Source: Branchiostoma lanceolatum (lineage: Eukaryota > Chordata > Leptocardii > Amphioxiformes > Branchiostomatidae). From it: DNA of 64,000 nt. A program made the position numbers and the translations under genes. The notes beneath the pieces were generated by a model. That model did no database searches, was not told where the DNA came from, and saw only the letters and a program-made list of their open reading frames with translations. The DNA lies in assembly GCF_035083965.1 (NCBI RefSeq), contig NC_089722.1, positions 26,992,642 to 27,056,641 of the forward strand. The letters run 5' to 3'. Shown piece by piece: positions 1 through 23,500 of the stretch (the first letter of the stretch is position 1; each line of letters starts with the position of its first letter).

Positions 1-12391
<12,391 letters not shown>

Positions 12392-14037
12392 GCTTAAACA
12401 AACGACTCCTCCTACTCAAATAAAAGCTTGATCAATCAGCTAAAAGTATTGATCGGCGGGGTCAGGTGTAATATTTACCTGGAGGAAGGTCAGTGACATG
12501 AAACGTGAGTACAGAGAGGTAGGAGAGAGACCTTCACGCTGCCAAGAGACGTGAGGAGACCAATACTGCGTGAACCCGGAAGTGGAGCCACATTTGTAGA
12601 GAACTCTAGGTGTCTATTACAGCGTTATCTGGTGCCTTTATCATCTCCTCAACAAATAACCTGTTTTGATTGCATATTATCAATCAACGGAGGGAATATT
12701 AAAAAATGCAAAATATATACTATAATTATGTATTTTTGTAATAGATATGATTGTCATATAAGAATTTGGGGAAGAATAATTCTACCCATTTGTGCAGGCA
12801 GAGGTTTTCTAGGAACGAGTCTTGCGGTGTAAACAAGGTATGGAAAAGTCGCGGGAAAAATGATTGGTCCTCATCGAATCTTTGTTTCCCGAGATTTTTT
12901 ATGAAATTTGGTGATTTCGATTTAGAAATAAAGTATGCTTTTACCCTCCCGAAAACAACTTCGATGACCTCGTCCATTTATGAAAGTTTTATTGGAAAAA
13001 ATATGGGTAGAGCAAATGACTTATCGGGTAACGCTTATTGGTTAATCACAAGCGAATTTGACCGTTTTTCAAAAGGACAGGAAGACTCTTCATTTTTCGT
13101 ATTTCTCTCGACCAACCATCATTTGTCTTTGATCATGACTTTGAGTTGCAGCACCAGGTGCGTCGACTGCCCACTGAAGAGAGCCATCTAGCGACTACAG
13201 AAGACATTGACACGAATACGGGGACAGATCTAACATACGGACTTTGAGAATCTTTGACATATATTCCGCTCTAGAATATGATCGCGAGTACGGACAGATC
13301 CAACACACAGACTCTGATAGAATGCTTTATTATTCACTCATAATCTTGCATGCACAATCATTGATATATAGGACATATGAATGTTGGGGAAATATTTTCC
13401 CAGCATATCTGTAACGTTATGTAACATCCGTTCACAATTCAACATTTCCAAGTTCACGTCGTCGGTTTGTAGTCATGTTTTGATAAGAGACATATACTTT
13501 TCAATTCAATTCAATTTAGCGGAGGGGCAACTGATGAGGTAAATGTCGTACGCGTACATTAGATAGTTAACCACAGTTGAACCCACAATGCAGCCCAACC
13601 CAGTCCGATAACTTGACCCTCAATGCAGATACTAGTACATGCACATTAATCTTCGAGGCGTTGCAGTAGCACAGATTCAATAAAATTAGATAGGAATAGA
13701 TAACTATGCAATGTGTCAACATACGGAGATCTAATTATAAGTTTGGTGGGTAACAGAAATGCGGAACATTTTGGAAACCTACTCGACAGCGTAGGTGTCA
13801 GATGGAACATTTTATGTCCCTTTGGTCGACCCCCCAAAAGTCTAGGGTCGACAGGATTTTGATAGGGTCATTTGGGTAGACGGAAACACAACATTTTTTC
13901 CTTGGCCTACCGATGTATCTAACTTCAGCTTTGTGTGTTTTGTTAGAAAGAGAAAAGTAATAGTACACACTGTGATGTTTTAAATGCATTAATTACTGAC
14001 AGCGGTTTTTCTTAAGATTACCCCCACAAAAAGGGCG
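12392..14037. other. CHEK2 promoter side and intergenic gap to HNMT-like gene
   Basis: No gene is supported. The first ~200 bp should contain the CHEK2 5' UTR and promoter. A 146-codon open frame at 12751-13191 on the plus strand has no recognisable motif. A TCGCGGGAAAAA string near 12850 resembles an E2F site, which would suit a cell-cycle gene but is only suggestive. Between about 13195 and 13325 a phrase built on ACGG(GG)ACAGATCYAACA is present twice, a small degenerate duplication. Confidence 0.45.
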
Positions 14038-15957
14038 TTACTCCTTTTTTGCCCCCTTTTTTAAAACAACGATAGTTTCTTCAGTTGACTGGAAAATAGT
14101 CTTGTCACCAATCACAGACGAATTTCTTCGAATATACTCCAGAGCCATTGATCGTATCTCTGGCATATTGGAGGCGTTAGGCGTGTGTGTGATGAAGTCA
14201 AGAAGCAGCGCTCCTGACTCAGAGTTTTCCTTAAAACACTCCGTGACGTTGAGAGACACTACATATGCATTCTCGCAGATGTAACTGATGCCCAGTGCGT
14301 CAAGATATCCTTTGATGTCACCGGAGAAACGCAGAGCCGTGGTCAAACGGTCACCTTGGCCGAAATCCTCCCACATCTTGAGTTTCATCTTCCCGATGTC
14401 CCCCTTTTCTGTAGATATGTAAAATAGGAGGAGTTAGGGTCGACTACTCGAGTCGAGTATATCACTTCGTCGCACAAGTCCTAATCATAATGTACACCAT
14501 AAGTTATACCTACACTTTAAGCCGATTTTCATATCACAAATATAAGAAGTAAATGTCACAAGTCTGAAGTTCCTATCATCGATCCATAAAAATCATCGGT
14601 CTTAATTTGCATGGTTAACGTTGACATACGATTATGTTTATTATGTCATTTCTACGGCTAATTACAAGGTAGAAAAACTATCAATTTGATGATGAGTAAT
14701 CTTGTTTTAAAGTCACCAATGAAAACGCACTTGCAGTTCCAAAGAAAGCTGGTACGGAGCGATATTTAGCATGTTCAGGACAAAGAAAGGGAGCACGGCT
14801 TGAAACGCTTGAAATGGAAAAAAAGAACAAGAACACGTTCAGTGCTTTTCATCTGATATTTAACAACGTGTTGAGATTCATATATACACACTGTACTACT
14901 ATTATACCTGACTCCATGGGAAGTAATATGTAGCCACCATCTGCCAGTTGTTCCCACATATTCCGCAAGGTGGCGACTGGATCTTCCACATAGTAAAGGA
15001 CGTGGGAAGCATGGATCAGATGGAACTTTGTGTCGTCCTTCGTCTGGAAGTACTCTTCCGCTGTCTGCTGGCGCCAGTCAAACTTTACAGCACCCAGACT
15101 CGTGTCTTCACGTGCCAGGGCCTGTGGCAAATGGGAGTTACATTAACATATCATTCATTGGCTTATGATTTTTGTCATTGATAAAGCGGCTTATCAATTC
15201 ATAACAAAAACGAACGTAAAAATGATGCCAATTCCGCGGTAAAAAAGGTCCATGTCAAGCGTGAACATGATGGGACAGAACCCGGGAGATTTGACCGGTG
15301 AACAAATTGTTTGACTGTAGATATATGATTAAGAAAAATGATATGAAAGGGATAAAACCGACAGAAAGATCAGGCTGTGATGTCAAAACTCTATTTATCA
15401 AAATAACCACCTTGTATTTTTGAATCATTGTCTCGGACGGTTCCACAACCCTGTTGTACACACTGCTGTGGTGTTGTAGAAGCCTCTTCAATATGACCCT
15501 GTCACTCTCTCCTAGGAATACAATAATTCAGTTGAATTGCGGACAACATCATACGAATACTTGAATGTTTAGAGATGTAAGATTATCTTCGGATAAATCA
15601 AGCAAGCAAGCTAGTTAGCAAGTAAGCAGCTGATCATATAAGATCGCACGTCTATAGCCATCGGAAGAAACCTGCTACAACGTTAACACGCTGACTCATA
15701 CGTCCTTGGCATGGTGCTGTTTACGGTTTGCAGATTGCAAAGTAACGTGACAAGGTCACCATGGCGGTCTCACCTTGTCCACTCCCTATCCCCAGCACAC
15801 ACATGGCTCCCGACTCACACAGGACAGAGTCTGGAACCTTTGAGCCGACGAACTGGCGGGCCTTCTCCTCGGTCAGCTCAAGGGAAGTTAAGAAGACCCT
15901 GAAAGTTGCTGCATAGTGTGCTGGAGAGTCGTTGTTTAGCCTACCGAGCTTCAACAT
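14038..15957 (-). CDS. Histamine N-methyltransferase-like protein
   Basis: A predicted cytosolic SAM-dependent small-molecule methyltransferase of the HNMT family. Exons 15774-15957, 15411-15511, 14908-15121 and 14038-14408 join in phase to 289 residues; human HNMT has 292. The start MLKLGRLN lies just after an acceptor-like TTTTTACACAG, so a non-coding 5' exon is likely. Motif I of the SAM fold reads LGIGSGQGE (55-63), followed by VVEPSETMIQKYK as in HNMT. LYYVEDP (137-143) matches the family LYYVKD segment, and the ungapped C-terminal match (KTIFQST versus KVLFNNT) confirms full length. Aligned with human HNMT from memory, the histamine-contact Gln143 is His135 here and Asn283 is Ser274, so the substrate may not be histamine. 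I therefore withhold the symbol HNMT. Confidence 0.88.
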
Positions 15958-16456
15958 TCCTGTGTAAAAATTAGAGTTATAGAATGACTCCCTCGTTCAT
16001 TAAGCGTCACAATCAGGTGACACTACATACCTAACGTATGTGGTTTGAAGGCATTCATAGTATCAGCAGAATGTACAAACCTGCCATGGTGCTGCTATTC
16101 GTTGACTAGGAACCTCCAAGTTTGTAAGAGAATCCTATTTTTCTACGGGAGTTCTTCGCCCAGTCGCTTTGCCCTTGGGGCGACTCTCTGTCTCATAGGT
16201 GTGACGACATGGGCCAAAGTTCAACAGGTGCACTGTTCAAGGCCAATTGGTGTCGAGGATATGGTCGCATTCATGTAGTCCTCCGAGTGTGTTCCTAAAA
16301 GATTCTAGAAATTAAGGTCTAAAAAGAAAACGGTTGCATGCCGTGAGAATTTCCGTTTGAGCCAGTCGAACTGATCATCAACGTCAAAGTGGTGAAAACT
16401 CGTTTTTGATCATACTTAGATCATAGTATAGGACGTGCAACCTCGCCTACATGATT

Positions 16457-16514
16457 GTCATCCTGTTTAGTCCCAGGCTCTACCTTCACCATACCATGAA
16501 CTAAACAGGATGAC
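16457..16514. repeat. Short inverted repeat (foldback element)
   Basis: GTCATCCTGTTTAGT at 16457-16471 is repeated in inverted orientation at 16500-16514. The outer flanks are also partly inverted (GCCTACATGATT versus AGCCTGAAT), so a small degenerate MITE is likely. Confidence 0.65.
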
Positions 16515-16879
16515 ATTCAGGCTACTGCCAACCTTCAAACCCTTATAATACGTCACTCAAAAAGGCCGGGTTAACATCATTAAGTGAAGTTATTATTGTA
16601 ACATTTGCAAGTTGTGTAGATGTGAGCATCCTAAGTCATTTATCATGCACATTAGTTGATTTACATAGTTGCTAATAACAATTTGTAATGAGACCAAATT
16701 ACTTGGCGAACGTGTATGTCGTAGAACTCCAGTTGATTTGTAGCTGCCTTGTATTCTAACACATATGATTTTTATTACGGCTGTATGTCAAAGTCATTAC
16801 GAAACATGGCGTGTAATCGCGGCTCCACTCAACCGACAAACAGACATTATGTTGAAGGTGTGAGGGCGTAGAACTCTGG

Positions 16880-17240
16880 TTGATAACTGTGGTGGATTCT
16901 TTAACGTGCTCGATGTGTGCCTCTCCTCACAGGACCTAAGCTTTACATCCCATGTGAGAGGACACCCCTCACTGCAGCTAGGTGCTCTATTGCACCTGAG
17001 TGGCCGAGGGCCAAAGGCACAACATTGAGGCCTGCCAGGGAGTCGAACCCAGAACCTCTAGCCTCCGATATTCTCCAAGCAGAGGTTAATGGAGAAGATC
17101 GTGCCCTTTTTATCCTCTGCCCCGTTCTCGAGATGGCCGACGAAAAACGGGGCAGAGGATAAAAAGGTCACGATCTTCTCCATTAACCTCTGCTTGGAGA
17201 GTATGCTCTGAGTCAACAGAGTAAATACAATACTACAACC
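16880..17240 (-). repeat. Probable tRNA-related SINE remnant, interrupted by a MITE
   Basis: On the minus strand, 17035-17063 reads AGAGGTTCTGGGTTCGACTC, which contains a perfect RNA polymerase III B-box (GGTTCGACTCC). The downstream text (GTGGTGGATTCTTTAA, then ACGTGCTC) resembles the region at 26466-26700, which also has a B-box-like GGGTTTCAATCCCC. Both carry a TAGGGTTGT segment, which in this copy lies beyond the MITE at 17070-17203, as if the MITE split the SINE. Confidence 0.45.
17070..17203. mobile_element. Foldback MITE, CTCCAAGCAGA family, copy 2
   Basis: An almost perfect hairpin: the arm from TTCTCCAAGCAGAGG through CCTCTGCCCCGTT returns inverted as AACGGGGCAGAGG through CCTCTGCTTGGAGAGTA. 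The arms are about 57 bp around a loop of about 20 bp. A TA pair at both edges may be the target site. Confidence 0.85.
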
Positions 17241-20200
17241 CTACCCAATACCGACACCACACACAGCAATCACTTACGTGTCTTAATATGTTAAGTAATG
17301 TAATGTGTTTCTTATAATTACAACTCCAGGAAGACTAGTGAAATATGTATTATGTACTGTCACTAAATAGAGATCTTTTAAATGAACGAACAAATAAACA
17401 AATCACTCGGACTAAACACACATTGTCCATCTGCCTTTTTACTTTAATTGCTGCCACTGAGAAACAGCAAAATGCAAATTCTACCTAGCACGTCCTACAA
17501 TGGCCTCTCCAGAAAACAAAAATATAGTGGCAATTCATATCCAGTGGCATAACTCTTCCCAATATGCATGAAAAAAATGTAGGCAATATTTACATAAAAC
17601 AATAACTTAGCCAGTGCAGGCACAATGTGGAGAATTTTCTGAAGTGAATTATAAAATGACTAAGAACAATCAATTATACACCGTAGTGGCACAGGTTTCT
17701 AAGATTTCAACAGGGTTTTGAAATCAAACTAAAACACATATTGACGCCAGCATTTGTTTACAAACTGTGGCCTTCGTCCAAATTCGAAGGTATAAAATCA
17801 CAAAATTCTGCTTATATGGGTGTATTTGTCACATAAATTACGTTAAAACATTCCTCTTAAGGTCTTGTATACATAAACAGATAGAAAATCTGGAAATTTG
17901 TATTGTTGGACAATGGTAGTAATCTAGAAATTCAATTCATCTGAATGAAATCCATACCAAAAGCAGGACTAGGACTGTTCTATTTCAAAAGAGAGGGGTG
18001 GGAATTTTCTCAAAGAAAGGTCGAATCGTCAAGAACAATGTTATGACAAGAGGAGAGCAAAAATAGAGGAATTCTGGCCATTAATAATTAAGAAGAATTT
18101 CTGGCCATTCTTGAATAAAGAATATGGAATCTACAAATTACAACGTTTTTGAAGATGCATTTTTTTTCCTTGACAGAAGGGAAAACATGGTTGTATGATT
18201 CATATTAAACCACCCACATAAAAAATGTATGTAAAGTCTCAGTGAGAATATTAAAAAACGTACTTACGGCCCATATATATATCATCCAGCAGCCACAAGT
18301 TACAATTAAAATCGTAATAAAACCCTGCTTGATTAGTATATGATATTTACAATTAAAAATCTGCCTTCTTTTGCTCACTTTTGCTAGGGGGCACAATTAA
18401 CGACATTTACCATACAAGTCATGAAAGTATGCAACAACTTCATTACATCAAGTTCTACCTCAGCTTTTTTTTCTGCATTCAAATTCGCAATAACCTGTTT
18501 TAGCTACATTCCCTATAATCCTTTGTCTTTTTTTGTACAAAAAAAGGAACACCTATTAGATACTTGCCATTTCTGAGTGCACTGATTTTTTCTAGTTGCA
18601 GTACAATTTTATCTAGTTTACAAGCATATTCCTGCACTTCTTTTTTCTTCTTCTTCTTCTTCTTCCCAATTCTGTACCTTATTTTTGACATCTGTCCGTT
18701 TGATATTTCTTTCACTGTTATCAACATCATGATAAACTTTCTGGACATAATTACAATAATGACTATTCATATTTACAATGATATTAGCACAGACATTTCT
18801 TCATTTTTTTCCTAGCTAGCTACTCATCATTTAGCATGGTAGAAATCTAGGATATCTTGGAAGCTTTTAAGTTTGCTAACATTCTACAAGATCATGTCAA
18901 ATAGCCCTTTCTTTGACTTGAGTAAATACAAGACTAGGCAAGTGAGACTTTTCAATAGGTTTGAATTTTTTTGAGAACAAAACATTTGCTTTACATACTG
19001 TGACTTTGGAAATAACATAGCAAATAAACCATTTTTGCTCATTTTTCTAGTAATGAGTGAAGTATGTAAATAGAAATATCAACACAGAAGGAAATATTTT
19101 TCACATAAGACATTGTTTTAGTGTTACATCTCAGGCTACTTGCATTCTTGTTCTAAAGGAAAATTTTGACACTTTTTTGGGGGGGGGAACTCACAAGAAT
19201 TCAACCTTTTTCAATAATCTCAATACTGCTTTTCAACAATCAGTAACAAAAGTATACTAAACAGGTCAAATATTTTTTCCTTCAAGCAATTTCAAAACAA
19301 GATGTGATGTCTTTAAGTACTTGGATGGGTGTTACACTGTCTTCCTTGCCCAGTCTTGGTAGTGGTTCTTACGACTAGACAGCACAATAGTAGCTGGAAC
19401 TAAGGCAGTAGTAAGTGGTGAGCACTTTGGGTGACAGAATGCTGGTGGTCTGTGTATGATTGGTACTGTGAGTTTGTGTGTGATATTTGACATGCAGCCA
19501 GCAACACTGGAATAGTGGAAGAGCATTTCTTCTCTTTCCTACCCAGAATGGCTGTCATTTTTATGACATGTACCACATCATATGTGCAATTACGCATAAT
19601 AAAGGTTTTCAAATCATGATTCCATCAATGTCTTCATCTTGTTCAACATTTTTAGAACAATATGTGGAAATTTTTCTGCCATTATTGCACAAAACTCATC
19701 AAGCAGAACAATTCTCTCCACGGCATCTAAATGCTCCTTCCCGTTGAACTTTATTCACAAAGCTTAATCTTGTAAAGAAAGTATTTTTTCTATACATATT
19801 GACTCATACAATCATATGGTTCATAAGTGCAGTTCAGATATCTTCTGCCAACATGTGCATATGAACCACTGATTTTTTTCCTTCTGCCAAGTGTTTTTCT
19901 ACCCAAACTAATCTGATATGGAAAACATTTAGTTGTGTTATGAATATCCAAACGTCTGTTTCTTCTTTTGTCTTCCAGTCATGAAGAATGGTTTATTCAG
20001 TTTACTGTTGTGATTTCTAAGATGCATTTAGTGAAGATGTCAGTTCCAAGTTTGAATCTAACCAGTGAGAATCAAGAAACGAGAGTACACCTGCCAATGA
20101 TTTAGAACAATAGGTGAGAACAATGGTTGTACCAGAGCTCTCTCCAGCATCTGTGCTTCCGTCCCTGGACAGAATTTTGCTGCTTGGGACAAAAGCTGTA

Positions 20201-20507
20201 AGCATTCTGTTCCCCTTGAGAGAAAAAAAAATCAAAACTTCATGACAGTTTCATCCAGTGGTCAACAGTGCCACAAGACTAAAGCAAAATCTGCATTAAG
20301 CCATGTAAAAAAAGTCCCCGTCCAATACGGGAAATAGTGTTTCAGAGGTTAAAAACTCCAAGGGGAGCACGACCCCAGAACCCAGTAGATTCCTTGTACT
20401 TTTATCACTTGACTCAGAGCTTTGCTCTGTCAAACTAAGAGGACAAATGTTGATATGTGTTTGAAAGTAAGAATTAGTGAAGACGCCCAGCACTCTGCCC
20501 ACCCAGT

Positions 20508-20583
20508 GGTATGTGTGTGTGTATGTATGTATGTATGTATGTATGTGTGTGTATGTGTGTGTGTATCTATGTATGTGTGTGTG
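20508..20583. repeat. (TG)n/(TATG)n microsatellite next to KSR stop codon
   Basis: TG and TATG units begin five bases past the KSR stop codon, so a transcribed CA-rich tract opens the KSR 3' UTR. Confidence 0.85.
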
Positions 20584-20587
20584 AAGT

Positions 20588-23500
20588 TCATATGATGGAC
20601 TCTGCGGAACGTGACAGGTGCAGAGGTGTGGACGGGCTGCGGGTCAGGCGTTTCCGTGGCAACCTGTCCAGGGTCTGCGTGAGGTGACTGAACTGGGGCC
20701 TCTTGTCGGGCTGGGTCTTCCAACACTGCATCAGGATATCCTGGGGTGGGGATAGAATTACAGTTGAAACCAGAAAGGTAACATTTACAAGGAAATCATA
20801 TACTTATTAATAAACAATGTTGTTTGGAGGTAAATTACAATATCTATAAGGTAGGCTATAATTATCTGTAAGTGTATGTGTGCTGCACATGTACACATTG
20901 TCTCGGTTTTTATTTGGCTTTTGTTGTGACCCATGTATGTCCTTATTCTGTTAGTATTTTAATTTGTACCGGTAACTTATTTTGGAAAACCCAATAAAGA
21001 GAAATACATAATGTTTACCTTTACATGATCTAGCCTAACAAACAACTGCTCTGTTCATTCTTACTCAAACGCAGTCATATATATGGTGACCAGCCTCTCC
21101 AGCTCTGTCCTGCCACTTGCTACATTATGTATCAGACTAATCAAACACCACAGGGTGTCTGCTACCTTACCGCTAACCATGGTGACAGCTGTCATTGACA
21201 TAATTTGTTTGGAATCGAAGAAACAGAGCAAAAACAATATCCCCAGAAGATAAACAAAATAACGAAATCAGAGATGGCAGGCTTCATCCCCTTGCCCATA
21301 CTGCTTTGCGACCCTTCCATGTTTCGCATACAAAATAGCAGCATAATGAGGATGTATGGTAAGGCTGCATTGTGAACATGAGAATTACAGAAACAAATAG
21401 ACAGTCCGTCAGACACACTGGAAGACAGACACACATACCTTGGCATCCCTACTCTGCACATTGCTGGGGGACTGTCGTAGACCCTTCCCCACCTGCCAGA
21501 TAATGGACTCTGCCGGCTGAGTCTTGAAGGGCAGGTCTCCCACTAGTAGTTCGTACCACACCGTTCTGGAGGAGGGGGGAAAAACATCTCACATTAACAT
21601 GGAAGTCTTCTTTATTCTATATTTGTTCTACATAATAATATCTTTTTGTGCAGATTTTGTCTTGTTGCATAAGAAAGGGAATACTGTATGTTTTGAATGA
21701 ATTTCAGTTGTGGAATGTTATTCACATCTTAGTTATTGTTTTATTTGCAAACAACTGGAATCAAACCTGCACCACCTCTGCATATTATAAGGACCACTTA
21801 CCAATTGTGGTCACTTTTTGGTGGCCCTCTCGATTATTTTTCCCTTTGACCAAAGCATTATAAATGCTGTCAACAATGGCTATCTGTCATATTGTTGACA
21901 ATGATTTTTTTCTTCAAATCCCTTGAGTGGCCACAGCAGACAAGCTCAAACATAACGACCATACAAAATTGTCAAAACTTTTATTGAATTTCTTATTCTC
22001 CTCACGTCTTTCTATACGCACATTGGCTTTTCTACATCATAATCCCTACCATATGAATCTTTTAAGTGTAAATTTTTTTATTCCACTGACCCGAAGGCAT
22101 AGACGTCTGAAGCCTGTGAGAACGGGAGGTCGCTGTCTGTGTACTGGCTAGTCGCTCGGAGGGACGTGATCACTTCTGGCGCCAAGTACGGGAGCCATCC
22201 TGGCGGTATGGCCAGCGTGTCATCTTTCCTGTAGGGACGGAAAAACAAACGTAACCGATTTAAAAATTATGGCAGAACAAATGGTCTATTTTGTTGAAAC
22301 GTTCAAAACATGCTACACTTTAAAATATCAAAGTTAGTTGAGCTAAAATCTTTCCCACACCATTCAGTGTATAGAGTGGTGGCTGTCTCTGTTTCTATAG
22401 CCCTTGGGCCACACAGCACTACAGCAGAGGGCTAGTTCACTGACCAGTACAGGTAGTACTACAGTACTCTTTCTCATAAGTGCACGAGTGCTATGCAAAG
22501 AAAGCTGGATACTTAAATTGGACTTTTCAATAATTATTTCAACAGGAAGCCAGAAGATTACAAAAACCAATTGTTAAGAGCAAACGTTATGCGTATAGCC
22601 TAAAAATACATAAAGTTTCATAGGTGACTTTAAAGAAAAAGGAGTATACCTTTCTCCATATTGGATCAGCTTGGTAACACTGAAGAGGCCAAAGTCAGTG
22701 ATGACGACCTTGCCATTCTCCAAGAAGATGTTCTTGGACTTCAGGTCCTTGTGTAAGATCTCCCTAGCATGGAGGTAGCCCATGCCCTGAGGAAATGTCA
22801 ATCACCCATTCAAAAGCACATCATTACAAAATTCCTGCCTCAGCAGTGTTGATGGCATGCAGCTTAAGTAGCCAATGGGGGATTGTTAAGTAGAATGCTG
22901 TTTTCTCTGATTGGCTGCATCAGCAAACTAGGTTTAGGAGTAGCCAATCAGGACCAGCTGATTTTTAACCAATCAAAAATAAAAATATAGAAAAAAAAAG
23001 ACAACTGCAGCTCACCTGAGCAATTTGCGTTGCTATGTTGACTATCCTACTCATATTCAGGGTCTCTCTTCTGTCCCGTACTGTGTCGTACAACGTCTTT
23101 CCTTTACATAAACTGTGGACAAACAAAAAAATTAGAACTGCAGAGCAACTGTACAATTTATAGCTCTAAAACCTCAATGAATGGCATCATAAATCTTCTC
23201 CCCTTCATCTATTTTACTCCTAAATTGAATCATTCATTGTATGATGAGTGTATTACAATTATAACTGCAGATAATGTACATGTAAAAATGTATATGTAGC
23301 AACTGTTAGAATTTACTGTGTACTTATAGATTGTGGCGCCAAAACATTACAATAAAATTGCTAAGTCAAATGGTACTTTGATCAAATAACAATGAAACAA
23401 CTTTTCAAATTACTATCCTGTTCCTTTAACAACTATCCCAGCACCAATATTGGCTACTACTAGTATATGTTTCCATGGCATATACAGGGAGGTTTTCCAC

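Larger units (their letters stand above)
15958..20587. other. Intergenic gap and probable KSR 3' UTR
   Basis: No coding exon is supported. The right part, adjacent to the KSR stop codon at 20588, should hold the KSR 3' UTR; a minus-strand AATAAA is present near 19748-19755 but is not proven to be used. The left part carries a small inverted repeat (16457-16514), a probable SINE remnant (about 16880-17240) and a MITE (17070-17203). The rest is AT-rich with short meaningless frames, including a TTC-rich run near 18640. Confidence 0.5.

Noticed and set aside
12751-13191. 146-codon plus-strand open frame between CHEK2 and the HNMT-like gene
   Set aside because: No recognisable motif or splice context; composition is like the surrounding non-coding DNA.
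22865-22975. Cluster of CCAAT/ATTGG motifs in a KSR intron (also near 28810-28875)
   Set aside because: Motifs this short occur often by chance in AT-rich DNA, and there is no promoter context in these internal introns.
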